Shown piece by piece: positions 7,938 through 17,119 of a stretch of 64,000 nucleotides of DNA. The DNA lies in contig NZ_JALNUI010000021.1 in the NCBI RefSeq assembly GCF_026544205.1, forward strand, positions 1 to 64,000, in the 5' to 3' direction. Position 1 is the stretch's first letter; every line of letters begins with the position of its first letter. A program made the position numbers and the translations under genes. The notes under the pieces are model-generated. The model made no database searches. It saw nothing but the letters and a program-made list of their open reading frames with translations, and was not told the DNA's origin. Origin of the DNA: Curtobacterium sp. GC_Cur_3. Its GTDB lineage: Bacteria; Actinomycetota; Actinomycetes; Actinomycetales; Microbacteriaceae.

Positions 7938-10682
7938 TCAGCTCTCGCCGCCGGCGCTGCCCGTGGTGCCCGCGGTCACGTCGTGCAGGCGGTACTTGTC
8001 GATGGCCTGCTGGACGAGCGCCGCGTCGACCTTGCCCTGGCGGGCGAGCTGCTGCAGCGTCCGCACGACGACCGAGGGGCCGTCGATGTGGAAGAAGCGG
8101 CGGGCGGCCGGGCGGGTGTCGGAGAACCCGAACCCGTCGGCGCCGAGCGTGGCGTAGTCCGTCGGGACGAACGGGCGGATCTGCTCCTGCACGAGGTGCA
8201 TGAAGTCGCTGACGGCAACGACGGGGCCCTCGGTGCCGAGCAGGCGCTCCGTGACGTACGGCGTGCGGGGCTGCTCGTTCGGGTTGAGGAACGCGTGCTG
8301 CTCCGCCGCGACACCGTCGCGGTACAGCTCACCCCAGCTCGTGACGCTCCAGACGTCGGCGGAGACGCCCCAGTCCTCGGCGAGGAGCTGCTGGGCCTCG
8401 AGGATCCACGGCACGGCGACACCGGACGCCAGGAGCTGCGCCTTCGGGCCGTCGTGGTCGCTGCCCTTGAGCAGGTACATGCCCTTGGTGATGCCCTCGA
8501 CGTCGACGCCCTCGGGCTCGGCCGGCTGCACGATCGGCTCGTTGTAGACCGTCAGGTAGTACATGACGTTCGGGTCGTCGTGCTTCGGCGAGCCGTCCTC
8601 GTTCGTGCCGTACATCCGGTCGAGGCCGGCCTGCACGATGTGCCCGATCTCGTAGCCGTAGGCCGGGTCGTAGGACACGACCGCGGGGTTCGACGCGGCG
8701 AGGAGCGGCGAGTGGCCGTCGGCGTGCTGCAGGCCCTCACCGGTGAGCGTGGTGCGGCCGGCGGTGGCCCCGATCATGAACCCGCGGGTCATCTGGTCAC
8801 CGGCGGCCCAGATGGCGTCGCCGGTGCGCTGGAACCCGAACATCGAGTAGAAGACGTAGACCGGGATGAGCGGCTCGCCCTGTGTCGAGTACGAGGTGCC
8901 GACGGCCGTGAAGGCAGCCAGGGCGCCGGCTTCGTTGATGCCGACGTGGATGATCTGGCCCTGCGGGCTCTCCTTGTAGGCCAGGAGCAGCTCGCGATCG
9001 ACCGACGTGTAGTGCTGGCCGTTCGGGTTGTAGATCTTCGCCGTCGGGAAGTAGGCGTCCATGCCGAAGGTGCGGGCTTCGTCCGGGATGATCGGCACCA
9101 CGCGGTTGCCGAAGTCCGGGGAGCGGAGCAGGTCCTTGAGCAGTCGGGCGAACGCCATGGTGGTGGCGATCTCCTGCTTGCCGGAGCCCTTCTTGACGAC
9201 CTGGTACTTGGCGTCGTCCGGCAGGGTGATGGACGTGTACTTCGTCCGGCGCTCCGGGACGTACCCACCGAGCGCGGCGCGGCGCTCGTGCATGTACTGG
9301 ATCGCCTCGTCGTCGTTGCCCGGGTGGTAGTACGGCGGCGTGTAGGGGTTCTCCTCGAGCTGGGCGTCGGAGATCGGGATGCGCATCTCGTCGCGGAACT
9401 GCTTGAGGTTGTCGAGCGTGAGCTTCTTCATCTGGTGGGTCGCGTTGCGGCCCTCGAAGCTCGGGCCGAGGCCGTAGCCCTTGACCGTCTTCGCGAGGAT
9501 GACGGTCGGCTGGCCCTTGTGCTCCGACGCGGCCTTGAACGCCGCGTAGACCTTGCGGTAGTCGTGGCCGCCGCGCTTGAGGTTCCAGATCTGGTCGTCG
9601 GTGTAGTCCTTGACCAGCTCGAGCGCCTTCGGGTCGCGCCCGAAGAAGTTCTCGCGGACGTAGGCACCGTTCTCGGCCTTGTAGGTCTGGTAGTCGCCGT
9701 CCGGCGTCTGGTTCATCAGGTTGAGCAGCGCGCCCTCGGTGTCGCGGGCGAGCAGCTCGTCCCACTCGCGGCCCCAGACGACCTTGATGACGTTCCAGCC
9801 GGCTCCGCGGAAGAAGGCCTCGAGCTCCTGGATGATCTTGCCGTTGCCGCGGACCGGTCCGTCGAGCCGCTGCAGGTTGCAGTTGATGACGAAGTTGAGG
9901 TTGTCGAGGCCGTCGTTGGCAGCGACCTGCAGCTGGCCGCGGGACTCGACCTCGTCCATCTCGCCGTCGCCGAGGAACGCCCAGACCTGCTGGTCGGAGG
10001 CGTCCTTGATCCCGCGGTTGGTCAGGTACTTGGCCTGCTGCGCCTGGTAGATCGCGTTGATCGGGCCGATGCCCATCGACACGGTCGGGAACTGCCAGAA
10101 GTGCGGCATGAGGCGCGGGTGCGGGTAGGACGACAGCCCGCCGCCGGCGTGGGACTTCTCCTGCCGGAAGCCGTCGAGCTGGTCCTCGCCGAGGCGGCCC
10201 TCGAGGTAGGCGCGGGCGTACATGCCGGGGGAGGCGTGGCCCTGGAAGAAGACCTGGTCGCCACCGGAGGCGTGGTCCTGCGCGCGGAAGAAGTGGTTGT
10301 AGCCGACCTCGTACATGGCGGCGCTCGACGCGTAGGTCGAGATGTGCCCGCCGACCGCGATGCCCGGACGCTGGGCGCGGTGCACCGTGACGGCCGCGTT
10401 CCAGCGGATCCACCGGCGGTACCGGCGCTCGAGTTCCTCGTCACCCGGGAACTCGGGCTCGTCTTCTGGAGCGATGGTGTTCACGTAGTCGGTCGTCGGG
10501 ACCATCGGCACGCCGAGGTGCAGCTCGTTGGAGCGCTTCAGCAGGCCCTGCATGATCTCGCGAGCCCGCTGGTGCCCCTGGGCCGCGACCAGACCGTCGA
10601 GGGACTCACGCCACTCGGCGGTCTCCTCCGGGTCCTGGTCCGTTCCTGCGGTGTTGCGCGGGTCCTGGTCGTTCACCGTCAC
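7938..10682 (-). CDS. aceE: pyruvate dehydrogenase E1 component, homodimeric type (AceE)
   Basis: AceE decarboxylates pyruvate using thiamine diphosphate and reductively acetylates the lipoyl E2, producing the acetyl-CoA that feeds fatty acid synthesis. The 914-residue length matches the actinobacterial homodimeric enzyme. The ThDP motif is present as [14 protein letters not shown] followed by [19 protein letters not shown] 10682 was selected because GAGG lies six bases upstream and the protein then starts VTVNDQDPR; extending to 10925 would run through the promoter region. It heads the aceE-fasR-fab block and diverges from the peroxiredoxin gene. Confidence 0.95.
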   Translation of the reverse strand: MTVNDQDPRNTAGTDQDPEETAEWRESLDGLVAAQGHQRAREIMQGLLKRSNELHLGVPMVPTTDYVNTIAPEDEPEFPGDEELERRYRRWIRWNAAVTVHRAQRPGIAVGGHISTYASSAAMYEVGYNHFFRAQDHASGGDQVFFQGHASPGMYARAYLEGRLGEDQLDGFRQEKSHAGGGLSSYPHPRLMPHFWQFPTVSMGIGPINAIYQAQQAKYLTNRGIKDASDQQVWAFLGDGEMDEVESRGQLQVAANDGLDNLNFVINCNLQRLDGPVRGNGKIIQELEAFFRGAGWNVIKVVWGREWDELLARDTEGALLNLMNQTPDGDYQTYKAENGAYVRENFFGRDPKALELVKDYTDDQIWNLKRGGHDYRKVYAAFKAASEHKGQPTVILAKTVKGYGLGPSFEGRNATHQMKKLTLDNLKQFRDEMRIPISDAQLEENPYTPPYYHPGNDDEAIQYMHERRAALGGYVPERRTKYTSITLPDDAKYQVVKKGSGKQEIATTMAFARLLKDLLRSPDFGNRVVPIIPDEARTFGMDAYFPTAKIYNPNGQHYTSVDRELLLAYKESPQGQIIHVGINEAGALAAFTAVGTSYSTQGEPLIPVYVFYSMFGFQRTGDAIWAAGDQMTRGFMIGATAGRTTLTGEGLQHADGHSPLLAASNPAVVSYDPAYGYEIGHIVQAGLDRMYGTNEDGSPKHDDPNVMYYLTVYNEPIVQPAEPEGVDVEGITKGMYLLKGSDHDGPKAQLLASGVAVPWILEAQQLLAEDWGVSADVWSVTSWGELYRDGVAAEQHAFLNPNEQPRTPYVTERLLGTEGPVVAVSDFMHLVQEQIRPFVPTDYATLGADGFGFSDTRPAARRFFHIDGPSVVVRTLQQLARQGKVDAALVQQAIDKYRLHDVTAGTTGSAGGES

Positions 10683-10797
10683 CGTTGACCTCGTTCGTTC
10701 TCGTGGTGGGGACATGGTCGGCCCACCGATCGATCGGGTCGCGACCGGCGGCGGGGGCCTCGTCCACCTTAGGCCCCACGGCAGACAGACAGCCTGG

Positions 10798-10837
10798 GTG
10801 AACAGGTCCTTGCGTTCACGTGTCGTCGGCGTACGAT
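10798..10837 (+). promoter_or_regulatory. putative ahpE promoter with inverted repeat
   Basis: TTGCGT (10810-10815) and TACGAT (10832-10837) are separated by 16 bases and resemble a housekeeping sigma promoter pointing at the peroxiredoxin gene. A GTGAAC-N10-GTTCAC inverted repeat (10798-10819) overlaps the -35 element and could be an operator. The rest of the 236-bp divergent spacer shows no gene. Confidence 0.35.
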
Positions 10838-10918
10838 TGCCGATCGTGCCTGCCGCAGACCGTGCGCGGGCGTGGATCGACGGGCACACCCGCAGCCCGA
10901 GGAAGAAGCACACGCCTG

Positions 10919-11407
10919 ATGGCACTGGATGTCGGCTCGCTCGCGCCGGACTTCGAACTCCCGAACCAGTTCGGAGAGCACGTCCGACTCAGCGACCACC
11001 GCGGCTCCCGCCCGGTCGCACTCGTCTTCTTCCCCCTCGCGTTCTCGTCGACCTGCACGAGCGAGCTCTGCGAACTCCGCGACAACATCGCGATGTTCCA
11101 GGACAACCGCATCGAGCTCATCGGCATCTCGGTCGACTCGAAGGCCACGCTCCGGTCGTTCGCCGACCAGAACGGCTACGACTTCGACCTGCTCGCCGAC
11201 TTCTGGCCGCACGGCGCGGTGTCGAAGGAGTACGGCGTGTTCCTCGAGCACAAGGGCTTCGCGAACCGCGCCACGTTCGTCATCGACGTCCAGGGCCGCA
11301 TCCGCGCCTCGATCATCTCCGAGCCCGGCATCGCCCGCGACGTCACCGAGTACCGCGCGGCGCTCGACCGCCTGGCGGCCTGCTCCACCCCCGTCGCGGT
11401 CGGCTAG
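10919..11407 (+). CDS. peroxiredoxin, AhpE/BCP-like
   Basis: This 162-residue thioredoxin-fold peroxidase reduces hydroperoxides in the cytosol. The peroxidatic Cys is 46 in [10 protein letters not shown] second Cys at 51 gives C-x4-C spacing, as in bacterioferritin-comigratory proteins with an internal resolving cysteine. The overall sequence and chromosomal place beside aceE resemble mycobacterial AhpE (Rv2238c, near aceE Rv2241). The start follows GAGGAAG at a rather long distance. It may therefore work as an atypical two-Cys enzyme rather than the one-Cys type; this is inferred from spacing only. Confidence 0.88.
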   Translation: MALDVGSLAPDFELPNQFGEHVRLSDHRGSRPVALVFFPLAFSSTCTSELCELRDNIAMFQDNRIELIGISVDSKATLRSFADQNGYDFDLLADFWPHGAVSKEYGVFLEHKGFANRATFVIDVQGRIRASIISEPGIARDVTEYRAALDRLAACSTPVAVG

Positions 11408-11449
11408 GCAACCGCAGACGGTCCGGCTCCGAATCCTCCGGGGGCGCAG

Positions 11450-12481
11450 ATGCGCCGGACTGGAGGCACGGTGGACGCCATCGACACGACTGACGCACCC
11501 GAGACGGGCGCGTCCACGGCCTACGCACCATTCCCGGTGACCTCCGACCCGGTCCCGTGGTCGCTGACCCGGATGGTCGTGCCGACCGCCGTCGGCGACG
11601 TCGTCGTGCACGCGCGGCTCGGCGAGCGGCCCCTGCTGCTGCTCCACGGCGTCGCGGGCTCCTGGACGACGTGGACGCCGCTGCTGGGCGCCGCAGACGG
11701 CTTCGACGGCCGCGGCCTGGTCCTCGTCGACCTGCCCGGGTGGGGTTCCTCCCCGGCGCCGGCGGTCCCGCTCTCCACCGACGACGCGGTGCACGTGCTC
11801 GCGGAGGTGCTCGACGCCCTCGGGATCGACGCCGTGGACGTGGTCGGGCACTCGATGGGGGCGTTCGTGGCGATGCACTGCGCCGTCACGATGCCGGAGC
11901 GCGTCCGGTCGGTCGCCCTCGTGTCCGGAACCACCTTCGCCACGGCCCACGCCGCCCGGCACCCGCTCTTCGGGCTCGTCACGCTGCCGGCCTTCACCCT
12001 GCTCCGCGCCGGCCTCGCCGTGACCCGGGGCGCCGCGGTCCCGCTGCTCCGCGCGCTGGCGGGGGTCGGGCTGCTCCGGCTGCTCGCCGCGCCGGTGTTC
12101 ACACACGTCGGGTCGCTCGACCGCAGCGTCCTCGACGCCTTCGTCGAGGAGCTCCGACCCGAGGGCTTCCTGGCGGCCGCCCGCTCCGGTGCCGCCTACG
12201 ACACCGACCGCTGGCGCGGGATCACCGTCCCGGTGACGGCGATCGCCGGGCGGGACGACGTGTTCGCCCGGGTGTCCGACCTGGCGCGTCTGGTCGGTGT
12301 CCTGCCGCGGGTCCGCACCGTGCTGCTCGAGGACTGCGGGCACTTCGCGCACGTGGAGCACCCGGCCGCGGTCGCCGAGGCGCTGCTCGCCGCGGACGCC
12401 TGCGCTGCCGGCGACGTCAGTGGTACTGCGGCGGCCAGTCGAACGCAGCCGGTCGTCGGGGCACCTCGCCGATCGTCGTGA
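11450..12481 (+). CDS. alpha/beta hydrolase
   Basis: This cytoplasmic alpha/beta-hydrolase of the epoxide hydrolase/haloperoxidase-like type has the nucleophile elbow GHSMG (Ser135), an acid in GRDDVF (Asp269 or 270) and catalytic His298 in CGHFAH. The oxyanion strand is LLLLHGVAGSW. The substrate is unknown. A GTG at 11471 with GGAGG four bases upstream is an alternative start that would remove seven residues. The last 65 bases overlap the convergent lipoprotein gene, which is unusual, and the extra C-terminal tail after residue 310 looks unconserved. Confidence 0.8.
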   Translation: MRRTGGTVDAIDTTDAPETGASTAYAPFPVTSDPVPWSLTRMVVPTAVGDVVVHARLGERPLLLLHGVAGSWTTWTPLLGAADGFDGRGLVLVDLPGWGSSPAPAVPLSTDDAVHVLAEVLDALGIDAVDVVGHSMGAFVAMHCAVTMPERVRSVALVSGTTFATAHAARHPLFGLVTLPAFTLLRAGLAVTRGAAVPLLRALAGVGLLRLLAAPVFTHVGSLDRSVLDAFVEELRPEGFLAAARSGAAYDTDRWRGITVPVTAIAGRDDVFARVSDLARLVGVLPRVRTVLLEDCGHFAHVEHPAAVAEALLAADACAAGDVSGTAAASRTQPVVGAPRRSS

Positions 12482-12956
12482 CCACGAGGTCGACCTGCTC
12501 CAGGTCCCGCAGCGGGATCGAGCGCGGGTTGCCGTAGGAGCGGTGCCCGTCGACCCAGACGGTCAGGTCCCCGTGCAGGCCGCCGACGTGCGCCGGACCA
12601 AGGGAGACGCCCCACTCGTCGAAGAACTGCCCGAGGGTGAACGTCCGGCGGTCGGGTGACTCGACGTGCACGATGCCGGACGTGTCGTGGGTGTGGACCT
12701 CGGCGGCGAAGTGGTCGGCGGCCGAGTGCCCGATGTCCCCCGGGACAACCACCGGCTGGTCGCCGTCGGTGATCGTCACGTGCGTGTGGACGTGCTCCGC
12801 GAGCCGCTGTCCCCAGACGTCGCGCAGCCCGGCGTCCTGCGCCCGCGCTGCGAGGTCGGTCGGCCGGGGCCACGGCGGCGCCCCCTGGGGAACGGCGCAC
12901 CCGGCGAGGAGCACCACGACGGCCAGCCCCACCGCCGCTGCTGCCGCTCGTCGCAC
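12417..12956 (-). CDS. histidine-rich lipoprotein of unknown function
   Basis: The 179-residue product has a lipoprotein signal peptide with lipobox LLAG-Cys20, so it should be anchored on the outer face of the membrane. The mature part is rich in His and carries HVHTHVTI and HTHDTSGIVHVESP, then FTLGQFFDEWG. Proteins with this HTHDTxGIxHxESP pattern occur in many bacteria without a known role; the His cluster suggests metal binding, which is an inference. It starts with GTG and lies directly downstream of the carrier-protein cluster, from which readthrough is possible. Confidence 0.72.
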   Translation of the reverse strand: MRRAAAAAVGLAVVVLLAGCAVPQGAPPWPRPTDLAARAQDAGLRDVWGQRLAEHVHTHVTITDGDQPVVVPGDIGHSAADHFAAEVHTHDTSGIVHVESPDRRTFTLGQFFDEWGVSLGPAHVGGLHGDLTVWVDGHRSYGNPRSIPLRDLEQVDLVVTTIGEVPRRPAAFDWPPQYH

Positions 12957-12979
12957 GGGTCCTGCCTACTCCTGGCGGC

Positions 12980-14566
12980 TCAGGCGTGGACGGGGAAGGC
13001 CTCCCGGACGCGGGAACGGACCTCGTCGATCACGGTGGCGCGCATCGCGGGGGAGAACAGCGAGTGGTCGCCGTCGACCACGTGCACGAGCTCCACGCCG
13101 CCGCTGCGTCCGCCGACGGGGTACCGCCGGAGGGCGCGCTGCCCGCCGAGCCGGTCGAAGAGCTCCGCGTCGCCGTCGGCCACGATGACGACGACGTCGG
13201 TGCCGTGCGTCACGAGCGGCTTCACGTGCTCCATCACGCCGCCGGACCGGTCGCGCCGGGCGATGCGGTCGCGGAGCCACTCCGGGACGACCACGTTGTA
13301 GCGGTCTCGGATCCACTGACGTGCGGGGGACGGGGCGTCGATCGCGCGGACGGCGTCGCTGTAGGCACCGGGGAGTGCGGGGCGCCGGCGGTAGTCGTTC
13401 GGGCTGATCTCCACGACGAGGCGCGGTGTCTCCTCGTGCGCGCGTCCGGCGACCCAGGCGCCGGCACACATGCCGACGACGACGAGCTGTTCAGCGGGCG
13501 CAGCGAGCGCCGTGACGATGGCCGACTGGTCATCGACCCACTCCTGCGCGAACAGGTAGTCGCGTTCGTCGGCGCGCACGACCGAGCTCTCGCCGGTGCC
13601 GCGGCGGTCCACACGCACGACCCGGGCCCCGTCGCGGGCGAGTCGCCGGGCGAGCGTCACCTGGTAGTCCGAGGCACCGACGCGGTGTTCGGCGGCACCG
13701 TTGTGCAGCACGACCACGGGGGCGTCCGGGGACTGTCGCGACGACACGCTCTCGACGGCGAACAGCCGTTCGGGGCCGAGCAGCACGATCCGCTCCGAGA
13801 CGCGGTGATCCACGTCGACCAGGGGCTCGAGGGCGGGCGCGGTGGTGCGGACGGTCGTGGTCGGTGCCCAGGCGTCGATCCACGCGACGACCGCGTCGAG
13901 CGCCTCACCGGGGATGCGGGCGTGGATGCTGGTGCCGTCGAGCAGCTCGGCGCTGCCGGCTGCCTCGGCCGTGGCCACTTCGCCGAGGGCCTTCGGGGCA
14001 CGGCCGCCCGGGCGCACGAGCGCGAGCGTCGGACCGGTGCGCGGGGTGAAGCGGAGCGCGGACAGGGCCTGGGCCTCGTCCGGGGTGACGTCGATGCCGA
14101 TCAGGCTCTCGACGCCGTCCACGACCCGCTCGCCGCCGACCGTGATGGTCGCGAGCGCGCGCTGTCGGCGGAGCCAGGCGCGGCCGGAGTCCGGGGCGTC
14201 CCAGAGCACCAGGGCGTCGTCCTCGGTCGCGGCGGCGGCCGCGACGACGGCCGCGGACGCCAGCCCGACGAACGCGACCTGCTCGACCCCGGTCGCGCGG
14301 AGCAGGGCTGCCGCGCGGACGGCGGACCGGACCTGCGCCTCCGGGTCGGGGTCGGCGGTGGAGTCACCACGTCCGGACGGGTCGTAGCGCACCGAGGCGA
14401 CGCCACGAGCCTCCAGGCGGTCGGCCAGCAGGCGGAGCGTGCGGTACGCGATCACGCCCTCCTGCCCGAGCGGCGGACAGATGACGACGCCGGCGCGCGC
14501 CGACGGCGGCGACTGCACCGACGCGCGGATGGCCGGGGACCCCGACCACCCGTGGTGGGTCGTCAC
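12980..14566 (-). CDS. tandem alpha/beta hydrolase of the carrier-protein cluster
   Basis: This 528-residue protein holds two alpha/beta-hydrolase domains. Domain 1 (about 20-240) has the strand VVICPPLGQEG and the SVRYDPSGRGDS loop, but its elbow reads GLASA, with Ala103 where the nucleophile should be. Domain 2 (about 280-528) has VVVLHNGAAEH, RVDRRGTGES, an elbow GMCAG with Cys367, an acid in VADGDAE and His501 in GDHSLF. So one half looks inactive and the other uses a cysteine. GTG 14566 overlaps the ligase stop (GTGA). A thioesterase or acyltransferase that unloads the carrier protein is the favoured but unproven role. Confidence 0.8.
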   Translation of the reverse strand: MTTHHGWSGSPAIRASVQSPPSARAGVVICPPLGQEGVIAYRTLRLLADRLEARGVASVRYDPSGRGDSTADPDPEAQVRSAVRAAALLRATGVEQVAFVGLASAAVVAAAAATEDDALVLWDAPDSGRAWLRRQRALATITVGGERVVDGVESLIGIDVTPDEAQALSALRFTPRTGPTLALVRPGGRAPKALGEVATAEAAGSAELLDGTSIHARIPGEALDAVVAWIDAWAPTTTVRTTAPALEPLVDVDHRVSERIVLLGPERLFAVESVSSRQSPDAPVVVLHNGAAEHRVGASDYQVTLARRLARDGARVVRVDRRGTGESSVVRADERDYLFAQEWVDDQSAIVTALAAPAEQLVVVGMCAGAWVAGRAHEETPRLVVEISPNDYRRRPALPGAYSDAVRAIDAPSPARQWIRDRYNVVVPEWLRDRIARRDRSGGVMEHVKPLVTHGTDVVVIVADGDAELFDRLGGQRALRRYPVGGRSGGVELVHVVDGDHSLFSPAMRATVIDEVRSRVREAFPVHA

Positions 14567-15507
14567 AGTGCGAGTGCGCGACGGACGTCGGCCGGCCAGG
14601 AGGCCGGGTCGGTGCCGTGCGCGGCGAAGAGGGCGATGGTGATGCGCTCGAGCCCGAACGCCAGGCAGGCGCTGTGGGCGGTCTCGCCGTCGGCGGTCGT
14701 GATCGAGAACGAGGTGCCGAAGTGGTCCTCGTGCAGGTTCGCGGAGCTGATGGCGGTGGCCTCGCCGGCGTCGCCGTAGACCGGGGTGACGAACTCGTAC
14801 TTGAGCGAGGCCTCGACCTGGTTGCGGGCGAGGATCTTGCCGACGCGACCGAAGAAGGGGTCGTTCGCCGGCACGACGTCGATCTCGAGCCCGAAGCCCT
14901 CGAGCAGCGACCGCATCGCCGGGATCCGGCCGTCGCGGTGCGCCTTCGCGGAGTCCGGCGTGCCGATGTGCACGAACTCGTGCATGTGGAAGGCCTGCAG
15001 GCGCATCGGGTCGAGCGACGGCTCGCGGCGGAAGGAGTCGCCGACGATGTCGAACCAGAGTCCCTGCTGGGGGATCGTCCCGGTGACCAGCCCGTAGACC
15101 GGGTGGCAGACGGCCGGCGCGAGCATCAGGTCGGCGGGCTCGAGGAAGGACTCCCAGCGCTCCCCGCGCTCGCGGGCAGCGAGCAGCTCGCGGTGCGCGC
15201 GGTCGCCACCGGTGAAGGCGGAGATCGACGCGGCGAGGTCGGGGAACGACGCGATGTAGTCGGTGCGCTCGAACGCGGCCAGGGGCTCGACCGGCGGGAA
15301 CCGGAGCACCGAGGACTGCAGGTCGGCCATCGAGCGGACGGCGGCGGCGTCGACCGCGGCGTACACGTGCTCGAAGACGCCCGTGCGGCCGTAGAGCCCG
15401 GGGGAGCCGAGGTCGATGAGCACGCGGTCCTCGAGGAGCGTCGCGCGCAGCGCTGCGCGAGCCCGGTCCAGGGCGGTGGGTGCGGTGGTGGGTTCGGTGA
15501 TGGTCAC
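14563..15507 (-). CDS. amino acid:[carrier protein] ligase, class II aaRS-like
   Basis: This 314-residue protein is a truncated seryl-tRNA-synthetase-like class II catalytic core without a tRNA-binding arm. Proteins of this kind (Bradyrhizobium Bll0957, Agrobacterium Atu2573) activate Gly or Ala and load them on a carrier protein. Motif 2 is SFRRE (Arg160-Glu162) and motif 3 is AFGLERI (Glu287, Arg288). Likely zinc ligands are Cys134 (AVCHPVY), Glu177 (HMHEFVH) and Cys281 (SACLAFG), matching the family. GTG 15507 overlaps the upstream stop and has CCGGAG seven bases before it. The amino acid cannot be read from the sequence. Confidence 0.9.
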   Translation of the reverse strand: MTITEPTTAPTALDRARAALRATLLEDRVLIDLGSPGLYGRTGVFEHVYAAVDAAAVRSMADLQSSVLRFPPVEPLAAFERTDYIASFPDLAASISAFTGGDRAHRELLAARERGERWESFLEPADLMLAPAVCHPVYGLVTGTIPQQGLWFDIVGDSFRREPSLDPMRLQAFHMHEFVHIGTPDSAKAHRDGRIPAMRSLLEGFGLEIDVVPANDPFFGRVGKILARNQVEASLKYEFVTPVYGDAGEATAISSANLHEDHFGTSFSITTADGETAHSACLAFGLERITIALFAAHGTDPASWPADVRRALAL

Positions 15508-16715
15508 AGGATTGCTCCGGTCATGATTGCCAGTCCGGCGTCGTTCTGGAGGAGACGGTCGTTGCTCACCATGACGGCGGCACCGTGGGCGTCTCGGAGG
15601 TGTCGGGAGATGCTCATCGGACCCGTCGCGGCGTACCCGGCGATCCCGACGATCCGCAGTGCTGCGGTGACGATGTCGGTGACCCGCTCGGACGCACCGA
15701 TCTTCAGGGCGTTCGCGGCCAGGGCCGACGCGCTCGACTCGAGCGTCTCGGGGTCGTCGGCCACGGCGTCGAACCGCTCGGCCGCGTGCCGGACCGAGTC
15801 GGCCAGCAGCTGCAGGTCGACCAGCAGCTCGGCCAGGCGGAGTGCCCCTGGTGGGGTCGTCCCGACGCTGGCGCGCGCCTGCTTGCGGACGGCGGCGCGG
15901 GCGCGCTCGGCGGCGGAGGCCGCGATGCCGACCCACACCGACGCCCAGAGGACGTGGGAGACGGGGAGGACGGTGCGCGCCGAGATCGCCGCGTAGTCGT
16001 CGCGGAGGACGGCGTCGGCGGTGGTCTCCGCGTCGAGGATCCACCCGTTGCTGCACGTGCCGCGGAGACCCATCGTGTCCCACGTGGAGGTCTGCGACAG
16101 CACGATCGCGTCGGTCCGGCAGATCAGCAGGCGCTGGTCGGACGCGGGGGCGTCGAGGTCGCGGCGCGCGGTGACGAAGACGGCGTCCGCCTCGGTCGCG
16201 TAGGAGATCACCGGCGCGTCCTTGCGGAGGCGGATGCGGCCGTCCTCGGACGGCTCGATCGCACACGTCGACCGGCGGGCGTCGCCGCCCACGCCCTTCT
16301 CGGTCGTCGACGACGCCACGAGGGCACCGTCGCGCACGGCCTCGATCATCGCGAGCACGCCGGCACCGTCGCCGCCGTGCCGCCAGAGGGCCATGACCTG
16401 TCCCTGGTGCATCGCGAACACCATGCCGGTGGCGGCGCACGCGCGACCGAGCTCGGTCGCGATGACCGAGAGCTCGGTGACGGTGGCGCCTTCGCCGCCG
16501 TGCTCGAGCGGCACCGCCGCGGCCAGCAGACCGTACTCGCGCATCACGGCGATCGCCTCGCGCGGCGGTCGGGCGTCGCGGTCCACCTCGTCGGCGAACT
16601 GCGCGGCGACCGCGGCCACGGCGGCGGTGCGCTCGGCGAAGCGGTCCGGCGACGTGCCGAGGACCTGGACCGGGGCCGTCGTCTCGGCGACGTCCGTCAC
16701 TGCGGTGTCCGTCAC
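15504..16715 (-). CDS. acyl-CoA-dehydrogenase-fold flavoprotein
   Basis: The 403-residue protein has the acyl-CoA dehydrogenase fold: helical N-domain (LLAAAVPLEHGGEGATV), beta-domain with ALVASSTTEKG and TWDTMGLRGTCS, and C-terminal helices ending GIAGYAATGPMSISRHLRD. FAD binding is expected. Where medium-chain enzymes carry the catalytic Glu in YEGT, this one reads VMVSNDR, and no obvious substitute Glu is seen in the helix used by isovaleryl-CoA dehydrogenase. It probably acts on the aminoacyl-carrier protein thioester, by oxidation or oxygenation. Both ends are GTGA overlaps with neighbours. Confidence 0.85.
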   Translation of the reverse strand: MTDTAVTDVAETTAPVQVLGTSPDRFAERTAAVAAVAAQFADEVDRDARPPREAIAVMREYGLLAAAVPLEHGGEGATVTELSVIATELGRACAATGMVFAMHQGQVMALWRHGGDGAGVLAMIEAVRDGALVASSTTEKGVGGDARRSTCAIEPSEDGRIRLRKDAPVISYATEADAVFVTARRDLDAPASDQRLLICRTDAIVLSQTSTWDTMGLRGTCSNGWILDAETTADAVLRDDYAAISARTVLPVSHVLWASVWVGIAASAAERARAAVRKQARASVGTTPPGALRLAELLVDLQLLADSVRHAAERFDAVADDPETLESSASALAANALKIGASERVTDIVTAALRIVGIAGYAATGPMSISRHLRDAHGAAVMVSNDRLLQNDAGLAIMTGAIL

Positions 16716-17005
16716 GCTGCCGTGGCCAGTGCCGCCGCGGCGACGATCGACTCCACCGAGGCGAACGTGGCGCGGTTCAGGACACTGTCCGGGAACTCGG
16801 CGTCGAGGTCGTTCTCGATGGCGAGCATCACGTTCACCGTGGCGTGCGACGTCAGGCCCAGGGCGTACAGGTCGGCGATCGGTGCGACGTCCATCGCGTC
16901 GACGGTCAGTCGGCCGTGGTCGGCGAGCGCGCGTCGGACGGCCTGTTCGGCCGTCGGGTCAGCGAGCGCGACGGGCATCGCGGCGGTGTTCGTGTCCTGG
17001 TGCAT
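16712..17005 (-). CDS. free-standing carrier protein of the cluster
   Basis: This 97-residue carrier protein has the phosphopantetheine site Ser in DLYALGLTSHATVN (Ser53 from ATG 17005), followed by a helix VNVMLAIENDLDAEFPD. It resembles the small carrier proteins that partner class II amino acid ligases rather than the fatty acid ACP encoded at 4295, which has DSI. GTG 17014 is an alternative start giving three more residues; neither has a strong ribosome site. Its stop overlaps the flavoprotein start. It is the likely acceptor for the adjacent ligase. Confidence 0.88.
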   Translation of the reverse strand: MHQDTNTAAMPVALADPTAEQAVRRALADHGRLTVDAMDVAPIADLYALGLTSHATVNVMLAIENDLDAEFPDSVLNRATFASVESIVAAAALATAA

Positions 17006-17119
17006 GCCAACCACGGTAACGAGGGGAGCGGCCCGGAAAGCCGCCGTGCGGGTGCGGGAAACCGCACCGACGAACCGTGCGCTGTGTGGATGTACAGGAA
17101 CGGTCGTCCCGCCCCGTGC

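Noticed and set aside
7983-10688. Long plus-strand open frame antisense to aceE
   Set aside because: High GC leaves the opposite strand open; its translation is low-complexity (Val/Leu/Asp/Arg runs) and shows no domain, while aceE on the other strand is unmistakable.
12196-12900. Minus-strand frame overlapping the lipoprotein and hydrolase genes
   Set aside because: It is an off-frame Arg/Gly-rich translation with no start signal; the lipoprotein frame has a signal peptide and lipobox.
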